A stretch of 26,530 bases of DNA from Candidatus Saccharimonadota bacterium (GCA_017964115.1 JAGCSL010000053.1:1-26530), one strand, 5' to 3'; positions 16,613-24,350 are shown, counted from the first letter of the stretch. The notes: a model not told the origin generated them from the letters alone. Numbers and translations: made by a program.

Positions 16613-17673
16613 TAATCTTCGTCGGTTTTAGCGGCTTCGCGAACTTTAGCCTCAATTTCGGCCATGAGTTCTGGCTTTTCTTTAAATAGGCGCTTAACGG
16701 CTTCGCGGCCTTGGCCGAGAGTCTCGCCATTATATTTGAAGAAAGCACCAGATTTCTCAACAACACCGTATTGCACCGACAAATCGAGAACATCACCAGT
16801 CTTGCTAATACCTTCATTGTACATAATGTCGAATTCGGCCGTGCGGAATGGGGCGGCAATTTTATTCTTTACGACTTTAATCTTCGTGCGGTTACCGGAA
16901 ACATTCTCGCCATCTTTAATCTGACCAATGCGACGAATATCGACACGGACGGATGCGTAAAACTTAAGCGCATTACCGCCAGTGGTGGTTTCTGGGTTAC
17001 CAAAGAGGACACCAATCTTCATGCGAATCTGATTAATAAAGATGACAGTAGCTTTAGTTTTGCTAATAATACCGGTTAACTTGCGCATAGCTTGTGACAT
17101 TAAACGTGCCTGGAGGCCCATCTGCGCATCACCCATATCACCGTCAATTTCGGCCTGTGGCACGAGGGCAGCTACGGAGTCGACTACGATGAGGTCGACT
17201 GCGCCGGAGCGTACGAGAGTCTCACAGATTTCGAGGGCTTGCTCGCCGTTATCTGGCTGAGAAATTAATAAATCATCGGTCTTGACGCCGATTTTGCGCG
17301 CGTAAGATGGGTCGAGTGCATGCTCAGCGTCAATGAAGGCTGCTTGGCCGCCCTGCTTTTGAATTTCGGCAATTGCATGAAGCGCCAAAGTAGTTTTACC
17401 AGAGGATTCTGGGCCATATATTTCGATGATACGACCTTTTGGAAAGCCTCCACCGAGCGCAAGGTCGAACGCAAGCGAACCAGACGAAAATAGCTCAACG
17501 TCAATCTTGGACTGTTCGCCAAGTTTCATAATCGAGCCGTCGCCAAATTGCTTGGTAATTTGCGACAAAGCAAGGTTTAAAGCCTGCTTTTTGCCATCAT
17601 CAACTGTAGATTCTTTTGCCTTCTTTTTGTCTTTATCTGACGTACCCACCGCTTCCTGACTCTTCTTAGCCAC
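16612..17673 (-). CDS. recA: Recombinase RecA
   Basis: RecA catalyses strand exchange in homologous recombination, including integration of DNA taken up by competence. The 353 residues show Walker A GPESSGKTT (87-95), Walker B LIVVDSVAAL, the loop FINQIRMKIGVLFGNPETTT and the usual acidic C-terminal tail. A Lys-rich N-terminal extension of about 24 residues precedes the conserved core. The start codon is GTG, with a strong AGGAGG about 7 bases upstream. A possible -10 (TAAAAT, 17699-17704) precedes it. I saw no convincing LexA operator. It is translationally coupled to recX. Confidence 0.98.
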   Translation of the reverse strand: MAKKSQEAVGTSDKDKKKAKESTVDDGKKQALNLALSQITKQFGDGSIMKLGEQSKIDVELFSSGSLAFDLALGGGFPKGRIIEIYGPESSGKTTLALHAIAEIQKQGGQAAFIDAEHALDPSYARKIGVKTDDLLISQPDNGEQALEICETLVRSGAVDLIVVDSVAALVPQAEIDGDMGDAQMGLQARLMSQAMRKLTGIISKTKATVIFINQIRMKIGVLFGNPETTTGGNALKFYASVRVDIRRIGQIKDGENVSGNRTKIKVVKNKIAAPFRTAEFDIMYNEGISKTGDVLDLSVQYGVVEKSGAFFKYNGETLGQGREAVKRLFKEKPELMAEIEAKVREAAKTDED

Positions 17674-17724
17674 TTGAAAACCTCCTATTTATAGTAATAT
17701 TTTAACTGATTGTCGGGGTAAAAG

Positions 17725-18123
17725 CTAGCAGGACGAAGCCTGCAAACTGCGTGTTTGATAAACACGTTGCGTTTTAGTGCGAAAGGGTGCAAAATCTTCG
17801 AAGAAATACGCTAAAAGTGTCTCGATGCGGTTTTTGATATTGTTCGGGACTTCTTTAGCATTGCGATAGACGGCGTTCATACGATTGGCGACTGGCGCGT
17901 AGTATATTTCGCCCGTTCGAAGATTTAGCCCAACCCCATATATATTGCTTGAACGGCTGTGATACTTGTACTGTAAAACGTCGCGCAAATCGATTAGGTA
18001 CTCATCGCCTGTCACAATCACGCCACGCTTAGCGTCGATAGCCACCCAAATATAACCCCCAGATTTACGACGGATTTGAGCCACCTCTGCTGGATTTAAC
18101 TTCATTTTCTTAGTAAATCTCAT
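17725..18123 (-). CDS. Small hypothetical protein, DUF5674-like
   Basis: This 132-residue protein has a core (about 22-80) of the form WVAIDAKRGVIVTGDEYLID...IYGVGLNLRTGEI. That resembles from memory the DUF5674 family (a conserved small domain of CPR and related bacteria), but the match is by eye only. The C-terminus has a helical segment, IKNRIETLLAYFFEDF, and a basic tail ending in Cys. An AGGAG 5 bases before the ATG supports the start. It lies upstream of recA in the same direction, with a 51-base gap that contains the recA promoter and ribosome-binding site. Function unknown. Confidence 0.65.
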   Translation of the reverse strand: MRFTKKMKLNPAEVAQIRRKSGGYIWVAIDAKRGVIVTGDEYLIDLRDVLQYKYHSRSSNIYGVGLNLRTGEIYYAPVANRMNAVYRNAKEVPNNIKNRIETLLAYFFEDFAPFRTKTQRVYQTRSLQASSC

Positions 18124-18234
18124 CCTTACTCCTTTCTTCTTGTTAGCATACCCAAAAACTACACCAACAAATTATTCGTAAAAAGCATCAGCTCAATATT
18201 TTTGGCAGAGCTGGGTTTAAATTAGTTGAAAATA

Positions 18235-18243
18235 TGTTAAAAT
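18235..18243 (+). promoter_or_regulatory. Extended -10 promoter for yebC
   Basis: TGTTAAAAT lies about 31 bases before the yebC start, leaving a leader of roughly 25 bases that contains a GAAGGA ribosome-binding site. The rest of the 151-base gap back to 18124 is AT-rich and shows no other clear element. Confidence 0.45.
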
Positions 18244-18274
18244 ATAGAAAATACAGTTTAAGAAAGAAGGAAAC

Positions 18275-18976
18275 ATGAGCGGACACAGCAAATGGGCAAC
18301 CACCAAACGCCAAAAGGCCGTCGTTGACGCCAAGCGCGGTGCGTTGTTTACAAAAATCGGCAACCAAATCGCTATTGCAGCACGTAGTGGTACCGACCCC
18401 GCGATGAACCCTTCCCTTGCAATGGTTTTGGAAAAAGCCCGTCTTGCCAATATGCCAAAAGCTAACATCGAGCGTGCAATTGCGCGCGTGGCAGACAAGA
18501 GTGCGGCTGCCCTAATTGAAGAAACTTACGAAGCGTACGGCCCAGGCGGAGTTGGAATTATCATCGAAGTCGCAACCGACAACAAAAATCGTACAATGCC
18601 AGAAGTGCGCCATACGCTCGAAAAGAATGGTGGCCGTATGGCTGATCCAGGTTCAGTGATGTTCCAATTTACGCGCAAAGGTGTGATTTTCACAAAAGCT
18701 AAAGGCGACGAAATTATGATGGCCGCGCTCGATGCAGGAGCCGAAGATATCGCCGATGAAGAAGATGGTACGACCATTTATACTGCAGCGGGCGACCTAG
18801 CAAAGGTTCGCGGCGGCTTGATTGATGCTGGCTACGAAATTGATTCGGCCGAATTACAATACGTGCCAAACAATACCGTACCAGTAGACGAAGAGACTGC
18901 GCCAAAGGTCGAAAAAATTCTGGACGCAATTGACGATCTCGACGACGTGGTCGCCGTACATACAAACGCAGAATAA
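18275..18976 (+). CDS. yebC: YebC/TACO1-family protein
   Basis: The start MSGHSKWATTKRQKAVVDAK is the near-universal YebC opening, followed by LEKARLANMPKANIERAI and YEAYGPGGVGIIIE. The 233-residue length is usual. The family has been described as a transcription regulator and, more recently, as a translation factor that helps ribosomes through difficult (proline-rich) stretches. Which role applies here is unknown. AAGGA lies a few bases upstream of the ATG. The gene is monocistronic and ends at a terminator shared with dut. Confidence 0.96.
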   Translation: MSGHSKWATTKRQKAVVDAKRGALFTKIGNQIAIAARSGTDPAMNPSLAMVLEKARLANMPKANIERAIARVADKSAAALIEETYEAYGPGGVGIIIEVATDNKNRTMPEVRHTLEKNGGRMADPGSVMFQFTRKGVIFTKAKGDEIMMAALDAGAEDIADEEDGTTIYTAAGDLAKVRGGLIDAGYEIDSAELQYVPNNTVPVDEETAPKVEKILDAIDDLDDVVAVHTNAE

Positions 18977-18977
18977 C

Positions 18978-19008
18978 AAAAAAGAGCCACTTAGCATGGC
19001 TCTTTTTG
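18978..19008. terminator. Bidirectional terminator between yebC and dut
   Basis: An 11-base-pair stem (AAAAAGAGCCA with TGGCTCTTTTT) and a 7-base loop, with A and T runs on both sides, lies between the convergent yebC and dut stops. Confidence 0.9.
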
Positions 19009-19011
19009 ATG

Positions 19012-19446
19012 CTATTTCAACCCTGTGCTACCGAAGCCGCCGGCACGGTCAGTTTCTGAAAGTTCAGAAACTTCTTCGAAATTAACGTGTTCATATTTTG
19101 CAACTATCCCTTGCGCAATGCGCATGCCAGGCTCAATCGTAAATGCTTTGTCGCTGTAATTTTTAAGCAACACATGCATTTCGCCACGAAAATCCGAGTC
19201 AATTGTACCAATACCATTAAGTAGCGAAATATGATGCTTATAGGCGAGCCCGCTGCGGCCGCGTATTTGCAACTCGTAGCCAGCAGGTATTTCTACACCC
19301 ACGCCCGTGCTAAAAGCTTTAACCTCCCCCGGCTTCAGTACGTAGGGTTCGTCGATACATGCGCAAAAATCAAAGCCAGCCGCACCCTTAGTTTGATAGG
19401 CTGGAATAATTGCGTTGTCGTGAAATTTGATAATTTTCATCTTCAT
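19012..19446 (-). CDS. dut: dUTP diphosphatase (dUTPase)
   Basis: The enzyme hydrolyses dUTP to dUMP and pyrophosphate, keeping uracil out of DNA and feeding thymidylate synthesis. All five trimeric-dUTPase motifs are present in order: AGFDF, RGRSGLAYKH, GTIDSDFRGE, GMRIAQGIV and the C-terminal RAGGFGSTG. The start is set at 19446 (MKMKIIKF) or two codons later. An upstream in-frame ATG at 19482 is rejected because the gene's TATAAT hexamer (19456-19461) lies downstream of it. The message would have at most a few bases of leader. The gene diverges from tRNA-Ser. Confidence 0.96.
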   Translation of the reverse strand: MKMKIIKFHDNAIIPAYQTKGAAGFDFCACIDEPYVLKPGEVKAFSTGVGVEIPAGYELQIRGRSGLAYKHHISLLNGIGTIDSDFRGEMHVLLKNYSDKAFTIEPGMRIAQGIVAKYEHVNFEEVSELSETDRAGGFGSTGLK

Positions 19447-19455
19447 ACTAAGAAT

Positions 19456-19477
19456 ATTATATAAGATGTGATATAAT
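19456..19477. promoter_or_regulatory. Divergent -10 elements for dut (minus) and tRNA-Ser (plus)
   Basis: On the minus strand TATAAT (19461-19456) lies 9 bases before the dut ATG. On the plus strand TGATATAAT (19469-19477) lies about 10 bases before the tRNA. Both promoters fit within about 40 bases. Confidence 0.6.
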
Positions 19478-19487
19478 TTCACCTAGT

Positions 19488-19576
19488 GGAAGGGTGGCCG
19501 AGTGGTTTAAGGCACCGGTCTTGAAAACCGGCGTGGTTAATAGCCACCGTGAGTTCGAATCTCACCCCTTCCGCCA
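19488..19576 (+). tRNA. tRNA-Ser (anticodon TGA)
   Basis: The acceptor stem GGAAGGG pairs with CCCTTCC. The anticodon stem CCGGT/ACCGG encloses the loop CTTGAAA with TGA at 19522-19524. A long variable arm (CGTGGTTAATAGCCACCG) marks the class II serine tRNA, and GTTCGAATC is the T-loop. The discriminator is G and the CCA end is encoded (19574-19576). Confidence 0.97.
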
Positions 19577-19578
19577 GC

Positions 19579-19605
19579 AAATAACCCATGTGGGGTTATT
19601 TTTTG
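19579..19605 (+). terminator. Terminator after tRNA-Ser
   Basis: AATAACCCA pairs with TGGGGTTATT, with a short loop and one bulge, followed by a run of T. It comes three bases after the tRNA CCA. Confidence 0.8.
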
Positions 19606-19617
19606 TTGTCTGCCGTA

Positions 19618-19626
19618 TGGTAAAAT
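19618..19626 (+). promoter_or_regulatory. Extended -10 promoter for glgB
   Basis: TGGTAAAAT lies 13 bases before the ATG, predicting a leader of about 7 bases with no room for a Shine-Dalgarno sequence. Confidence 0.45.
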
Positions 19627-19639
19627 TTAAATACTAACT

Positions 19640-21646
19640 ATGGCAAATAAAAAGTATAAAATCTTCGATATTGATCCGTGGCTAGCGCCGTACGAAAGCG
19701 ACATTGATTTACGTATGCAGCATTATTGGGATATGCGGCACGCTTTGGTGGGCGATGGCGACATGGCGAGTTTCGCCAATGGCTATATGTTCTTCGGTTT
19801 CGCACAAACGAAAGACGGTTGGGTTTATCGCGAATGGGCGCCAGGCGCCGACGAAATGCATTTGATTGGTGATTTTAATAATTGGGATCGCTTGGCAAAT
19901 CCAATGCACCGTACCGAATCTGGAATTTGGGAAGTGAAAATCAAAGGACGCGACAAGATTAAGCATGGCCAAAAAGTTAAAGTGCAGGTAACGCGTCGTG
20001 GGCGCAAGTTTGACCGTATTCCGCTTTATATGAATCATGTCGTGCAAGATAAATTGACACGCGGTTTTGTGGGCGAAATTTGGGCGCCAGAAAAGAAGTT
20101 TCGCTGGACTGATACGGGTTGGCGCGATGCAAAAACTGATTCGCTATTGATTTACGAAGCACATGTCGGGATGGCACAAGAAAAAGAAGGCATTGGTACT
20201 TACCGCGAATTTGCCGACAAGATTCTGCCACGCATCGTCGACGAGGGCTATACGGCCGTGCAGCTGATGGCAATCCAGGAACATCCATATTACGCTTCTT
20301 TTGGTTACCAAGTTTCGAATTTTTATGCCGCTTCTAGTTGGTATGGCGATCCAGATGATTTGAAGTACCTAATCAACAAAGCGCATAAACTTGGGCTGAA
20401 AGTTTTGCTAGACATTGTACATTCGCACGCGATTAAAAATACCGCCGAAGGCATCAATATGTTTGATGGCACCTTTAATCAATTCTTTATGACGGGCGAT
20501 GCTGGCGATCATCCAGCCTGGGGTACGAAATTGTTTAATTATGCTAAACATGAGGTAATTCATTTCTTACTTTCTAACCTCAAATTCTGGATGGAAGAAT
20601 ACCATTTTGACGGCTTCCGTTTTGATGGTGTCACGAGTATGTGCTATCACCACCATGGCTTGGGTGTTGATTTCTCAGATTACAAACAATATTTCGACGT
20701 CTTCACGAATACCGACGCAATTACCTATCTGCAACTCGCAAATGCGCTAATCCACGAGGTAAATCCAAATGCGATTACAGTCGCCGAAGAAATGAGCGGT
20801 ATGCCAGGTATGTGCATTCCGATTGAGGATGGCGGAATTGGCTTTGATTACCGTTTAGCAATGGGAATTCCAGATTACTGGATCAAGACGCTGACGAAAG
20901 AAAAAGATGAAAACCGCGATATGCATAAAATGTGGCATGAATTGACCACACGGCGTCCGGCCGAGAAGAGTATTGGCTATTCTGAATCGCACGACCAGGC
21001 ATTAGTGGGTGATAAAACGCTGATTTTCCGTATGGCCGATGCAGAAATGTACACCGGCATGGATAAGGCTTACCATTCGCCCGTTATTGACCGTGCAATT
21101 GAAATGCATAAATTAATTCGCTTCGCGACAATGACACTGTCTTGCGAAGCGTACCTAAACTTCATGGGTAACGAGTTTGGTCATCCAGAATGGATTGATT
21201 TTCCACGCGAGGGCAACGGCTGGAGCTTTAAATATGCTCGACGTCAATGGTCGCTCGCCGACGATGGTTTCCTAAAATACGAATGGCTACTAAATTTCGA
21301 CAAAGCTATGGTAAATTTTGCCAAGAAAAATAAGGTGTTACAGAAAAATGTGGCAGAAAATCTGTGGTTGGACGAGAAAACGAAAATTATGGCGTTTGCG
21401 CGTGGTGACTTGTTGTATGTTTTCAATTTCCATCCGACCGAATCGGCTACAAATTTCTTCCTCCACGCGCATACGACTGGCGTGGGAGAATATAGAGCTA
21501 TTTTTTCAACCGATGATGCAGATTTCGGCGGACAAAATCGCATCGATAAAAAATACGTTTATTCGACAGTCTCAGATAAACGCGGCCTGGGTTTTGAAAT
21601 TTACTTACCATGCCGTACGGCAGTAGTTTTTCGCAAGAAGAAGTGA
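19640..21646 (+). CDS. glgB: 1,4-alpha-glucan branching enzyme (GH13, eukaryote-like subfamily)
   Basis: The enzyme cuts an alpha-1,4-glucan and re-attaches the piece as an alpha-1,6 branch, as in glycogen synthesis. The 668 residues contain a CBM48-type N-terminal domain (about 55-145, with EWAPGADEMHLIGDFNNW). The GH13 barrel has nucleophile Asp329 in DGFRFDGV, acid/base Glu383 in VAEEMSGMP and Asp452 in SESHDQ. A C-terminal beta domain follows. Length and motifs (YEAHVGMAQ, HDQALVGDKT, NFMGNEFGHPEWIDFP) match the plant/animal-type branching enzymes more than the 730-residue E. coli form. No other glycogen gene is in the window. Confidence 0.95.
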   Translation: MANKKYKIFDIDPWLAPYESDIDLRMQHYWDMRHALVGDGDMASFANGYMFFGFAQTKDGWVYREWAPGADEMHLIGDFNNWDRLANPMHRTESGIWEVKIKGRDKIKHGQKVKVQVTRRGRKFDRIPLYMNHVVQDKLTRGFVGEIWAPEKKFRWTDTGWRDAKTDSLLIYEAHVGMAQEKEGIGTYREFADKILPRIVDEGYTAVQLMAIQEHPYYASFGYQVSNFYAASSWYGDPDDLKYLINKAHKLGLKVLLDIVHSHAIKNTAEGINMFDGTFNQFFMTGDAGDHPAWGTKLFNYAKHEVIHFLLSNLKFWMEEYHFDGFRFDGVTSMCYHHHGLGVDFSDYKQYFDVFTNTDAITYLQLANALIHEVNPNAITVAEEMSGMPGMCIPIEDGGIGFDYRLAMGIPDYWIKTLTKEKDENRDMHKMWHELTTRRPAEKSIGYSESHDQALVGDKTLIFRMADAEMYTGMDKAYHSPVIDRAIEMHKLIRFATMTLSCEAYLNFMGNEFGHPEWIDFPREGNGWSFKYARRQWSLADDGFLKYEWLLNFDKAMVNFAKKNKVLQKNVAENLWLDEKTKIMAFARGDLLYVFNFHPTESATNFFLHAHTTGVGEYRAIFSTDDADFGGQNRIDKKYVYSTVSDKRGLGFEIYLPCRTAVVFRKKK

Positions 21647-21671
21647 CAAGTCTGCTATCTTATGCTATACT
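21643..21671 (+). promoter_or_regulatory. Promoter of tRNA-CAU
   Basis: GTGACA (21643-21648), 17 bases, then TATACT (21666-21671) with a TGC extension. The -35 overlaps the glgB stop codon. Confidence 0.6.
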
Positions 21672-21679
21672 TTTGGAGC

Positions 21680-21786
21680 AATACCTTTTCAATAGTGGCA
21701 CCATAGCTCAGCTGGTTAGAGCGTAGGACTCATAAGCCTAAGGTCACTGGTTCGATCCCAGTTGGTGCTACCATTGAAAGGGTATT
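21680..21786 (+). repeat. 14-base inverted repeat flanking tRNA-CAU
   Basis: AATACCTTTTCAAT (21680-21693) in the leader can pair with ATTGAAAGGGTATT (21773-21786) in the trailer over all 14 positions, with one G-U wobble. The whole tRNA would sit at the tip of this helix in the precursor RNA. The 3' arm begins at the A of the encoded CCA. Confidence 0.75.
21697..21773 (+). tRNA. tRNA with CAT anticodon (elongator Met or Ile2)
   Basis: The acceptor stem GGCACCA pairs with TGGTGCT (a G-U pair at 1-72). The D-arm is GCTC...GAGC, the anticodon CAT lies at 21731-21733 in loop CTCATAA, the T-loop is GTTCGATCC, and CCA is encoded. The anticodon stem TAGGA/GCCTA has an A-G mismatch next to the loop. 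It lacks the three G-C pairs of initiator tRNA, so it is elongator tRNA-Met or the TilS substrate tRNA-Ile(CAU). Sequence alone does not settle which. Confidence 0.93.
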
Positions 21787-21797
21787 TTGCGTTCATG

Positions 21798-21806
21798 TGA
21801 TAAAAT
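21798..21806 (+). promoter_or_regulatory. Extended -10 promoter, leaderless, for the prepilin gene
   Basis: TGATAAAAT is followed by exactly 6 bases and the ATG at 21813. No Shine-Dalgarno sequence is present. Confidence 0.6.
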
Positions 21807-21812
21807 GAAGCT

Positions 21813-22211
21813 ATGGAAAAGAAAAAAGGTTTTACAGTCTTAGAATTAATTCTGGCGATTGTCTTTGTAGGTATTTTTGTAGTGCTTTTCTTCATGCAAA
21901 AAGTTAATGCAGATGCAATGGACCGTGATGAGAAGCGTAAAGTAGCAATCAACGCAATGTTTTATGCGCTCGAAGAAGGCTATTACGCAAAGAACCAGTA
22001 TTATCCAGAGAAGATTGAGAACGCCGAAACTCTGCCATGGATTGACCCAAATCTATTTACGGATCCATCTGGCGTGCCGCTTTGGAATGCTGAAGGTGGC
22101 AGCAATTACACTTACGAAGCAAAAAATTGCGAAAACGGAAAGTGTAAATCTTACGAGCTGCGCTCGGTGATGGAAAAAGAAGAAGATTACGTAAAAACTA
22201 GTCGCAATTAA
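21813..22211 (+). CDS. Type IV pilin-like prepilin
   Basis: The 132-residue protein has a class III signal: basic MEKKKG, then F-T-V-L-E. Cleavage by prepilin peptidase would fall after Gly6, leaving Phe1 and the conserved Glu5 of the mature pilin. A hydrophobic helix (LILAIVFVGIFVVLFFM) follows, then a small globular domain with two cysteines (NCENGKC). It is a pilin or pseudopilin subunit of a type IV pilus. A PilB-type ATPase lies 3.5 kb downstream. It is monocistronic, leaderless by prediction, and followed by a terminator. Confidence 0.88.
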   Translation: MEKKKGFTVLELILAIVFVGIFVVLFFMQKVNADAMDRDEKRKVAINAMFYALEEGYYAKNQYYPEKIENAETLPWIDPNLFTDPSGVPLWNAEGGSNYTYEAKNCENGKCKSYELRSVMEKEEDYVKTSRN

Positions 22212-22240
22212 AAAATCCGCCCAAAGGGGCGGTTTTTTAA
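22209..22240. terminator. Bidirectional terminator between the prepilin gene and the PH-domain gene
   Basis: AAAAAAT-CCGCCC pairs with GGGCGG-TTTTTT across a short loop, between two convergent stop codons. Confidence 0.85.
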
Positions 22241-22833
22241 TCGTCGTCACGTTTGCCGTGCTTTTTGTTTTCGTATACTAAGTGCGAAATAATTTTGACT
22301 TCATCGTGTGGCGTATCGAGAAAACGGAATGTGTAGGTAGTTTCCTCGCCAACGGTAGCCATACGAAGAATGCCAATTTGGAAGAGATGATCAAATAGCG
22401 ATTCTTGGCGGAAGGAAACGTCCTCAATGCGGCGCAACTCGATAATGTTGGTAGAGTTCGCGAAGAGAGACGAGCGGGATTTCTGAATAGCGCGGTGATT
22501 AGTGATAAACATTTCGTTCGCATTATAAATGCTGTGCCCAATAACGCCGCCGGCTAGGATGATGGCATATAGCGCAAAAATAGCAATACGAAGATAGCTA
22601 AGCGAAGCATCATTAATGGTGAGTAAAGTGTCGTCAAAATCAATATTTTTAGAAATTAAGATGAGAGCGAGGCTGAGAATAATAGCGCAAAACGCGGCCA
22701 TAGACCAGATGCCAATTATCCCAATACGGGAGCGCTTAAGATGGAGGACGACATGCTCATCGGCCTCAAGATTAATATCTGGGTAGTCTTTTGCACTACG
22801 GGCGTGCTTGACTTGCGCTAACTCATCTTTCAT
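22237..22833 (-). CDS. Membrane protein with bacterial PH domain
   Basis: From the ATG at 22833 the protein is 198 residues. A short charged N-terminus leads to two membrane helices (about 37-62 and 80-102). The C-terminal domain has NEMFITNHRAIQKSRSSLF and IIELRRIEDVSFRQESLFDH, the pattern of bPH_2/YdbS-type pleckstrin-homology-like domains. The partner and function are unknown. An in-frame start at 22884 is rejected because TGTTATAAT (22840-22848) lies after it and 6 bases before 22833. Confidence 0.85.
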   Translation of the reverse strand: MKDELAQVKHARSAKDYPDINLEADEHVVLHLKRSRIGIIGIWSMAAFCAIILSLALILISKNIDFDDTLLTINDASLSYLRIAIFALYAIILAGGVIGHSIYNANEMFITNHRAIQKSRSSLFANSTNIIELRRIEDVSFRQESLFDHLFQIGILRMATVGEETTYTFRFLDTPHDEVKIISHLVYENKKHGKRDDD

Positions 22834-22839
22834 GTTGTG

Positions 22840-22848
22840 ATTATAACA
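22840..22848 (-). promoter_or_regulatory. Extended -10 promoter, leaderless, for the PH-domain gene
   Basis: TGTTATAAT on the minus strand has a perfect hexamer with TGn extension, followed by 6 bases and the ATG at 22833. It is the clearest leaderless example in the window and decides the start codon. Confidence 0.7.
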
Positions 22849-22877
22849 CACATCTGTTAGAAGTGCTAGTTTTTGTT

Positions 22878-22906
22878 TTGACATATGCGTCTTAAAATGG
22901 TATAAT
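22878..22906 (+). promoter_or_regulatory. Perfect-consensus sigma70-type promoter of the RimB-like/rimK operon
   Basis: TTGACA (22878-22883), a 17-base spacer ending in TGG, and TATAAT (22901-22906). It matches consensus at all twelve hexamer positions and also has the TGn extension. An AAGGA ribosome-binding site follows, 7 bases before the ATG at 22930. Confidence 0.92.
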
Positions 22907-22929
22907 TAGAGGGTAAAAAGGAACTGAAT

Positions 22930-23442
22930 ATGTCGCAGAAAACTGTAATCGGCCGCGACGCGGAAGTTAGTTTCGTGGGCTTGGTCGATAATGTACCGGC
23001 AAAGGTGGATACTGGCGCAGACGCATCAGCGGTGTGGGCGAGTGACATTTTTGTCGACAAAGATGGAAAACTCCATTTTAAACTGTTTGACGACAGTTCC
23101 CCGTATTATACAGGAGAAGAAATAACGACTGACGATTACTCCGTAGCGATGGTAAAGAGCGCGTCTGGAGATACCGTCATGAAATATAAAGTTAAACTAT
23201 CGATTCGTATCAAAGGAAAACGTATCGGGGCCGTTTTCGGGTTAAGTGACCGTTCAACCCACAACTATCCAATCTTAATCGGTCGCAGAACATTGCAGGG
23301 GAAATTTATAGTAGACGTTGAGGAAAAAGTAACAGATGTCGAGAAGGACGTAAAAAACACCCCTAGACTCAACGTACAGATGCGAGAAGATCCTTATAAA
23401 TTTTATAAAGAACAATATCTAAACGGAGTAGATGAAAAATGA
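22930..23442 (+). CDS. RimB-like retropepsin-fold protein (ATP-dependent zinc protease family, COG4067)
   Basis: The 170-residue protein carries the aspartyl-protease-like motif KVDTGADASAV (Asp27) near the N-terminus and DRSTHNYPILIGRRTL (107-122). These are the two landmarks of the family annotated as 'ATP-dependent zinc protease', now viewed as retropepsin-like. In Pseudomonas the member RimB acts with the glutamate ligase RimK on ribosomal protein S6. Here it overlaps rimK as ATGA, which supports joint action. The target protein is unknown. The C-terminal 40 residues are charged and extend beyond the core domain. Confidence 0.85.
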   Translation: MSQKTVIGRDAEVSFVGLVDNVPAKVDTGADASAVWASDIFVDKDGKLHFKLFDDSSPYYTGEEITTDDYSVAMVKSASGDTVMKYKVKLSIRIKGKRIGAVFGLSDRSTHNYPILIGRRTLQGKFIVDVEEKVTDVEKDVKNTPRLNVQMREDPYKFYKEQYLNGVDEK

Positions 23443-24350
23443 AAATTGCAATCCTATCTAACGGGAACGCGAACTATTCCACCAAACGCTTAGTCGAAGA
23501 GGCGGAAAAGCGCGGTCACGAGGTAAAAGTCGTTAAATACAAAAACTGTTATATTTCAATTGAGCAAGGTAGCAACCAAGTTTTCTATAAAGGCAAGCCA
23601 CTGCGCAAGTTTGATGCAGTTATTCCACGCATTTCTTCAAATATGACGAAATATGGTACTGCTATTGTGCGCCAGCTTGAAATGCAGGGTGAATATTGTT
23701 TGTCGAAGTCGCTCGCTATTACGCGTGCGCGTGATAAACTGCGCTCAATGCAGCTTTTAGCAAAGTATAATATCGACATTCCAAAAACCGTCGTATCGCG
23801 CGATTCTGGCGATATCGATCAGCTACTTGATCAGCTTGATGGTGCTCCAGTAATTATTAAGTTAGCTAGTGGTACACATGGCAACGGCGTGGTTTTGGCT
23901 GAAACCAAAAAAGCAGCAAAATCTACCCTCCAGGCCTTCTACCTTACCAACGATCAGGGTACAAATATTCTCTTGCAGGAGTTTATTAAGGAATCTGCAG
24001 GTACCGATATTCGTGCATTCGTAGTTGGCGGCAAGGTTGTCGCTAGCATGCAGCGCCAAAGCTTGGACGATGACTTCCGTTCTAACCTTCATAAAGGTGG
24101 TAGCGGTACACCAATTAAACTTACGCCAGAAGAAGAAAAGGTCGCCGTTAAGGCCGCCAAGGTGATGGGCCTTTCAGTAGCAGGCGTCGATATTATGCGC
24201 TCTTTGCGCGGTCCGCTCGTGCTCGAAGTTAATGCTTCGCCAGGATTTGGTATCGAACGCGTAACCGGTCGCAACGTGGCTGGTAAGATTATCGAATACG
24301 TTGAACGTAACGCTAACCGCACAATCCGCAAAGACCGTGTCGGTGCGTAA
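23439..24350 (+). CDS. rimK: RimK-type ATP-grasp amino-acid ligase
   Basis: RimK-family enzymes use ATP to add amino acids, typically glutamate, to the C-terminus of a protein (S6 in E. coli) or a small molecule. The 303 residues equal the usual length. Landmarks are the N-terminal MKIAILS domain, the ATP-grasp segment VIIKLASGTHGNGV, DIRAFVVGGKVVASM, the substrate-loop DDFRSNLHKGG and the Mg-binding end LVLEVNASPGFG. It is translationally coupled to the RimB-like gene and followed by a strong terminator, so the two form a complete operon. The substrate is not shown by sequence. Confidence 0.93.
   Translation: MKIAILSNGNANYSTKRLVEEAEKRGHEVKVVKYKNCYISIEQGSNQVFYKGKPLRKFDAVIPRISSNMTKYGTAIVRQLEMQGEYCLSKSLAITRARDKLRSMQLLAKYNIDIPKTVVSRDSGDIDQLLDQLDGAPVIIKLASGTHGNGVVLAETKKAAKSTLQAFYLTNDQGTNILLQEFIKESAGTDIRAFVVGGKVVASMQRQSLDDDFRSNLHKGGSGTPIKLTPEEEKVAVKAAKVMGLSVAGVDIMRSLRGPLVLEVNASPGFGIERVTGRNVAGKIIEYVERNANRTIRKDRVGA

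Noticed and set aside
17674..17724. A LexA/SOS operator upstream of recA
   Set aside because: No palindrome resembling known LexA boxes was found between the -10-like sequence and the start codon.
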